64,000 nucleotides of DNA from Adiantum capillus-veneris. Its lineage: Eukaryota > Streptophyta > Polypodiopsida > Polypodiales > Pteridaceae. A program made the translations under genes and the position numbers. Shown piece by piece: positions 58,108 through 64,000 of this stretch (position 1 is its first letter; every line of letters begins with the position of its first letter). The notes under the pieces are model-generated. The model saw nothing but the letters and a program-made list of their open reading frames with translations. It searched no databases and was not told the DNA's origin. Location: contig CM043944.1 in the NCBI GenBank assembly GCA_014529385.2, positions 47,532,768 to 47,596,767 of the forward strand. Reading direction: 5' to 3'.

Positions 58108-59426
58108 CACTAGGTTGGTAACCTAACAGGACATAAAAGTGTCCTTTCAGGGTTTTGAAAAAAACCTCCAAAACCATAGTAGATCCACTCATTTTTTAAA
58201 ATCCTTTCATGAGGTTATAGTTCAAGGCCTACTACACATGGAAAAAATAAGAAACTTGTAAAATTTCTCATCTTTTGGTCACACCAAGCCTCCAAAGTTG
58301 ATGGACCAGTACATTTTCATCAAAACAATCATTTCTTACGTTTTGTTGCATAAAAATAAGATTAGGGATTTTTGTAGGACTTGAGATAAATTCCCTAGTT
58401 AACTTTAATGGGTTGGTGATCAGAACATATGATTTCTTCTCACTCACTATTTTTTGTTTTGCCAAAAGAAATAGGTACAAAAAAGTTGAATTTTTACCAT
58501 TCTACAAACCTATCATCAAAGTTTCTATAGCCACGCTCAATACAAATAATATATGCATGTTTTCTTAGTTTCCTATTGTCCTTTAGGTTCATAAGGAGCA
58601 TGGAGCATGTCAAAAGAATAATACATCTCTTATCAAGGGGAATCTTGGGGACAAGGATGAAGTCCTAAATACAGCAAACATGAAAAAACTGGGTTCAACA
58701 TTATGAGTTGTAGAATCCCATAGAAACTATTCAATATCTAGCCAAATTTGATCCTTATGATTAGATATGGTTACTACCTACAAAATACATGTAGTTGTCA
58801 CAAGAAACTAACAATATTGAAAAAGCTATACTTGATATTCTAGAATGTTTCGTTTTCTTCTATAATTGAAAAAATCAACCATCGTTGTCTACTATGCAAA
58901 ATAGGGTATTAGGTGCCCCAAAACTCAAGGAATATTAGATTTATGTTACAATATGCGACATAGAAAATCAAAACTGCATTTGGATAGCATGAAAGTCACC
59001 AAAAAAATCATAGAAGAGCTAAAATTGGCTAAAAAAACAGGATTTGACAATTTTTGTAATTTGGTCATAACTTACAACTTTAACATTTATTTCTCCCTAG
59101 AAGCATCAGGACATGTTGGACTACTAAAGATAGTTCTTTAGCATTATAGACCTCACAAACATGAATTCTAGAGTGGTATAGTTGCAAAAAGTTGAAAAAA
59201 GCCAAAAACAGGACCCGTTTTTTCACACAGTTTAGGTTGTGAAATGTTGTGCAAGGACAAGGTTAAAGATGGAACTGATATTCCAAAAAAATGTCGAGTT
59301 TTTTTCAGCTCATGAGACAACTTTCTAGACAGATAGCACCTCAAAATCCATTTTGAAACTCTTGACATAATTCAAGGAAAATGGTCACTTAACAGGACAT
59401 AAAAGTGTCCCATTACCAACCTAGTG
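58108..59426. mobile_element. TIR transposon, non-autonomous, CACTA-like
   Basis: Left end CACTAGGTTGGTAA (58108) and right end TTACCAACCTAGTG (ending 59426) are exact inverted repeats; the match extends outside to ttaa on both sides. The CACTA(G) terminus suggests the CACTA (EnSpm) superfamily. Subterminally, aacaggacataaaagtgtcc occurs at 58125-58144 and again at 59391-59410 in direct orientation; its core (ggaca....tgtcc) is itself nearly palindromic. Length 1.3 kb, no transposase ORF (only unrelated ORFs of 60-74 codons). The possible target duplication (taa left, tta right) is imperfect, so the superfamily call is tentative. Confidence 0.65.
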
Positions 59427-59619
59427 TTAAAGAACAAGATATGGCATACATAACAAGGGTGGCTCAACACGAGATGGCTCCTCAAATTTTTGGGTTTACA
59501 AGTTCCAAATTTGCAACATTTACAACACCTTTTATTGTAGTAAATGTGGTAATGTAATATGGAATATGGTATTGATGCCAAAAATGTGTGTGTAAAAAGT
59601 TCTAAATTTGCAACATTTT

Positions 59620-59723
<104 letters not shown>

Positions 59724-59916
59724 GCGGAAATCAAAGTGAAGTAAAAACCCATATGCATTAAGGTACATTTTATCCCTCCAACAAGTCATTTGCATTTTAC
59801 ATGCTTTGCCATGAGAATTGTTGGCCAATCCTTACAGTTGTGAATGTTTGATAGTTTTATGAATGTGAAATCATAATTTGGTGGGAGATTGGGCACATCA
59901 ATATGCACATCGATTG

Positions 59917-59918
<2 letters not shown>

Positions 59919-59970
<52 letters not shown>

Positions 59971-60109
59971 TGAGAGAAGGTGGGAGACACAGAGAAGGGG
60001 AGAGAGGGAGAGAGAGGTATATCAAAGAGAGATATAGAGAGAGAGAGAGAGAGAGAGAGGTATATAAAAGAAGGGAAAGAATAGAGAGAGAGAGAGAGAG
60101 GGAGGGAGG
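59919..60109. repeat. GA-rich microsatellite cluster
   Basis: Pure (GA)24 at 59919-59966, then interrupted GA/GGGA stretches to 60109, immediately left of the inverted repeat. Confidence 0.95.
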
Positions 60110-60120
60110 GAGAGGAAGAT

Positions 60121-60473
60121 CAACAATAATATCAAATTTCAAATATCAAACTCCACAAGAGGTGCCTTGGAGTTTGGAGTTCAGAGTTTGGGGCTGCAAT
60201 CTTTAGGTCTTTCTTATGTAGATGCCCTCAATTTTTTCTTATCTCTCTCTTATGCTATGATGTTTAGTCTGTGTACTCCATGATTATGTCTACATCTCTT
60301 ACAACTTCACTCTTACAGCCTTTTATTGTCAATCTATTCTTTTGTGTATGTGTGTGTGTGTGTACTTTGCAAATTGGAAGAGATGGACAAGCAGGTGTAC
60401 AAGCAAGATTGAAGCCCCAAACTCCATGATATCTCTTGTGGAGTTTGGTATTTGATATTTGATATTATTGTTG
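60121..60473. repeat. Long inverted repeat, possible MITE or hairpin
   Basis: Left arm 60121-60202 (caacaataatatcaaa...gtttggggctgcaatct) and right arm 60406-60473 (agattgaagccccaaac...gatattattgttg) are reverse complements over about 68 bp; the left arm has an extra ~15 bp from an internal ggagtttgg duplication. The loop is ~203 bp. No TIR-flanking duplication could be confirmed. Confidence 0.75.
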
Positions 60474-61060
60474 GTGCCAAAAATTGGAGGCCCCTCTTTT
60501 ACACTTTAGTCTCACTTTAGTTATGAGTGAAACACATTACTTATTGCATGACCCTCTTAGGGTGAGTTCTCATTGTCCTATTTACAAAACAGCCATAATG
60601 GCTTATTGATAAAAGATCTAAAATACGTGCAAGGATAAAATGACAAAGAGGATTATTGTTTGCCGACGTCTCTTTCTCAACTCCCAGAATTCCAATCTAC
60701 AAATCATAATGGACTCACTGTTAGTAAAATCAAATAGATATCGCATAATCAACCATTAAGTCTATCCCAATTGCAGTTAACCACATCCAACAGGAGGGTG
60801 CCCAATCTCGTAACATCAAAGCACGGCTTTGCCACTTATCGAGTTCTTCATGATATTTTGACAAGCTTCACAACAATTCAACAAAGTAACAAAGTAATAT
60901 TTTGAAGGTTGCAAACTTTGTTTTTGACATAGCCCCTAGGTTTTGGCGGTTTCTACTTGGCACGACCAAGCACGATAGATTCAACATCAATAATTATCTT
61001 TGATTTATTGAATAAATTAGCAAGCCTAATTAATTTCAATTACGGAGGTTCGTTGGCAGT

Positions 61061-61357
61061 TTGAAATTGTTCTCAATCAACGATTTCTTCAAGGTATTTA
61101 TTGCTTTTGATTTAGCAAAACTATCCATCATGGATCCCGTGTTTGACTCTCTAAACATGGGGCTGCCTGACAATAATCTTTTTGATTTTGAACTTTCCTC
61201 AAGGGAATCAACTTCTCCTCCCAAGAGTGTCCTCAAAATTCTTGAGGATACTAGCAATTTACATGAAGCAAAGGAGTATGTCACGCGTCACGACCTCCAA
61301 AAGTTCGATGACCGATTTTGCAAATTGTCCACTCAAGTTCAACTGCTTGCTACTTAG
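61061..61357 (+). CDS. Hypothetical 98-residue ORF
   Basis: Intact, balanced amino-acid composition (MDPVFDSLNMGLPDNNLFDF, SSRESTSPPKSVLKILED, HEAKEYVTRHDLQKFDDRF) with a predicted helical C-terminus. No family recognised and no repeat or LTR signal around it. It overlaps an antisense ORF of 82 codons. Could be an exon, a gag relic or chance. Confidence 0.2.
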   Translation: MKLFSINDFFKVFIAFDLAKLSIMDPVFDSLNMGLPDNNLFDFELSSRESTSPPKSVLKILEDTSNLHEAKEYVTRHDLQKFDDRFCKLSTQVQLLAT

Positions 61358-64000
61358 GTGGAGCAGCTTACAGAGTTAATCACCTCATCTATCTTGCAAG
61401 ATGTACTCACTGCTCATTAAAAAAAGATTAAAAAAGTCTCGATCAACGTGACCACAAGGAGACTTTCAGTTACAGAGTTTAAGAGAGAGAAAATACAGAA
61501 GTACAAAAGTTATGCTTTAATTGCATGCAACGACACAAGAGAAAACATTGTTCCCATGCATTGAACTCATAGGACCTTAATGAATTTCATCTATAAGATG
61601 TCAACTATCTTTTATATGTCATTAAGTAGGTATCTATTTTCTTATCTCTTTGTATAAGATACAATAGACGGATAGACATAGCCTATGTAGTCTACAAATT
61701 GCAAATGTTTCTTTTTGCTTTGATTCTCAGAAAGGTTGACTGCTACATACATATGGTGATTATCATTATGTCATTTACATTTAGGTAAATCAATAATCTA
61801 TGGTATACCTATTCTTTTGTCATCGTGGCCCTTTAAATGATGTACAAAGTTCTTCTACCCAATGCATGATAGGTGAAAATTTGTAAACGCAACACGTAGC
61901 TAGGAGCTTAGTAATTTCTTGAAATAATTATTGTAAAGCAAGGCTTTCAAGAGCACGATTTCATATCTATATATATGCATTCGATGTAGTTACAACTCGC
62001 CAGAGTGCAGGCAAAATAAGTACACAAAGTACATTGAAAGCACAATTTTTCCATAGGATACGTTACGACTTATGGTGCCAAGGGTGGACATTCCAAAAAG
62101 TTGCTAAGTACGTTATCGGTATGAACCAAACCCCGAAGGCATACAAGGTACATCTAGCTCTAAATTTCTCAGCATGTATGGCTACGAGCCACATTCAATG
62201 CCAAGTTTACTCCTCTCAGGCGGGCAACAACGTTAGACCATTTTAAGTTCTACTTGTATTTTTGTCTTTTCATTTTCATTTGAATAAGATTTTTTTGTTG
62301 TGCAAAGCAAAGTGCTTTGACAAACTTACTGCGAAGCAAGGCTTTTGTTCCTTGCCATGGTACTATCCATTGACTTAGGATCAAGGATAATGGCACATAG
62401 ATTTGGCAATAACAGGATATAAGCTCAAAGTTATGGTTTTCAATGACCAACTGTGATGTATCCATGCCAATACACATCGTGCAAGGCACATATAGTATAT
62501 GCCCACATTGTGGAGACCTTCATTAAATCCAAGGGCTTGTCACACTATATTTCATACATTCATGTATGGCATGCTAGTATTATGGACTCGTTCCACTCAA
62601 GCATGGTTTATGCTTCCGCTATAACATTAGCTACTATGTACAGAAAGATTGAGAGAGGTTGGTATAGTTGCTTGTGATCGTTGTATATGACTACAACGGC
62701 GGGCAATTTTTGTGCAAGATGTTGGAATTACAGATGATGCTTTCTGTGGATAGAAAGTAGGTATGGCTTCGCTATCAAGAAAATAATTCATGGGGAGATG
62801 TGAAAAGACTTAGAGAACCTCAACATAGGTGATCTTTTCTTTGAACACCCAAGAAACTTTAGTATGACTACCTTGTTGATAATTTTTCTTTCTTTTCATA
62901 GAGAGATATGATTTCGTTAAGATCCAGTTGTAAATAAGACTCCAAATTTGAGACAATCTTTGCTTAGTTGCAGCACTGATTGTGTCTTTAAAAGTGGTAA
63001 TTTTAAGGGTATGATCCAGATACTATATAATCACTCCATAGGTGTTGTTGAGAGTCACTGTATGATCTCATCACAGTTGTACTTTCAAGGAAATAAGTTT
63101 GCAATTTACCAAGGTGTAGTGAACAAAAGTCTAAATCAAGGGGCTTAACAATCCAGATTTTAACCAAGGGGTTTGGATTGCAAAGGCAACACCCAAGGTT
63201 ACTAGTACAATACTGCTTGATTTTCACTAATCTGTCAATTAGTGTTACTGGGACTTTTCAAGTAGGAGATTTGGTCATATACATTTGACTACAGGTAAGT
63301 GAATGTTATGTTCAACCTCTAGGTATGCATACAATTTGGTTTTATTTCATTTTCAAATATGCTTTCATTGATTTTTCCAAGTAGGATGTATAAGACTCAA
63401 TGGTTTCATCCACTTTTCTCTTCAAAGGCATGGAAAAGTCAGGAAGGAGCACATACTTTTGGAATGTAGTGTCTAAGCTACATTTTTGCATTATGCAGCT
63501 AAGGACCTACATGGTAGAGTTTTATTTGGCACGTGTTGTCAAAAGAGGAGCAACATGGTCTAAGAGCTCATGGAGTTTGGTTTAGCCAGTGTGGAGCAAG
63601 GATAACAAGGGTTCCTCTCACTCATGTCGCATAGTGTTTACAATTACCTCTGCACACAAGTACATTTCTTACTTGAAGGATGTTCTTCCTTTGGACATCC
63701 TTATTTGAGACATATTCCACATGTGGAGAATATGAGTTTTTGGGACTAACACTAGTGCACACTATTTAAATTATGTGCTACGACAAAGTCCCAAGATGCT
63801 GGTCAAATTTGTTTATTAAACCATTTTGAGCACATGGTATCATGAACAATTTCAGTGGCCAAAAACTGTCTGGTAGCTAGTACAACTTGTTAAGGTTACA
63901 AGTTCATTTAAACAACTTTAACAGATGATTGTTTATACACGTAGTAAAGTTATGTTTTGTTAACGAACTAGTTCATTTGGTACCTAGATGTGATGGATTT
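61358..64000. other. Unassigned DNA to window end
   Basis: AT-rich, ORFs of at most 79 codons, no domain, LTR boundary or repeat recognised. Confidence 0.5.

Noticed and set aside
59889-60206. ORF encoding an Arg/Glu-rich protein.
   Set aside because: It follows GA-rich simple sequence and has no conserved part.

Overview
This window looks like intergenic DNA from the nuclear genome of a land plant with a large, repeat-rich genome. No intact host gene, tRNA, rRNA or CRISPR array could be supported. Almost everything recognisable is transposable-element sequence: Ty3/Gypsy and Ty1/Copia LTR retrotransposons, a LINE reverse-transcriptase fragment and a TIR (CACTA-like) element. The plant assignment rests on the plant-type Copia and Gypsy pol domains, primer-binding sites matching plant tRNA-iMet (Copia) and tRNA-Asp (Gypsy), and the dense nesting. 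The exact lineage cannot be told from the sequence.

Layout: 1-6417, the 5' half of a minus-strand Gypsy-type element (LTR, tRNA-Asp PBS, a leader made of ~280-bp tandem repeats, and a broken first ORF). 6429-10553, unassigned DNA with long TG microsatellites. 10554-13516, an old pol-deficient Copia element (minus) next to an older Copia fragment (13517-14210). 15807-~20700, plus-strand Gypsy A (LTR, PBS, leader repeats, gag relics, no pol). ~20790-28330, a minus-strand Copia with decayed pol, whose integrase is split at 23370-27059 by a younger 3.7-kb Copia that keeps gag and protease but has lost integrase and most of RT. ~31100-38640, plus-strand Gypsy B (gag, RT, RNase H, integrase). Its 3' end is cut by Gypsy C (38641-53155, minus, ~14.5 kb), which has both LTRs, a PBS, gag with several zinc knuckles, protease, RT, RNase H and integrase, then an unusual extension with a second protease-like domain and three tandem-repeat blocks. 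53160-56400, LTR and 3'-end pieces of further minus-strand elements, one with an unidentified ORF in env position. 57000-57814, LINE RT. 58108-59426, a 1.3-kb TIR element. 60121-60473, a long inverted repeat. 61000-64000, no recognisable content.

The genes here would act only as retrotransposon machinery (capsid, protease, reverse transcriptase, integrase), and nearly all are disabled by frameshifts, stops or lost catalytic residues. The most interesting points are: two independent insertions of the same gag-bearing, pol-less Copia type, suggesting a non-autonomous family mobilised in trans; the second retropepsin-like domain downstream of integrase in Gypsy C; and a group of LTRs that each begin with a short inverted repeat, two of which share a near-identical TATA-box block. 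Coordinates of element ends are read by eye and may be off by a few bases; those marked approximate may be off by much more.
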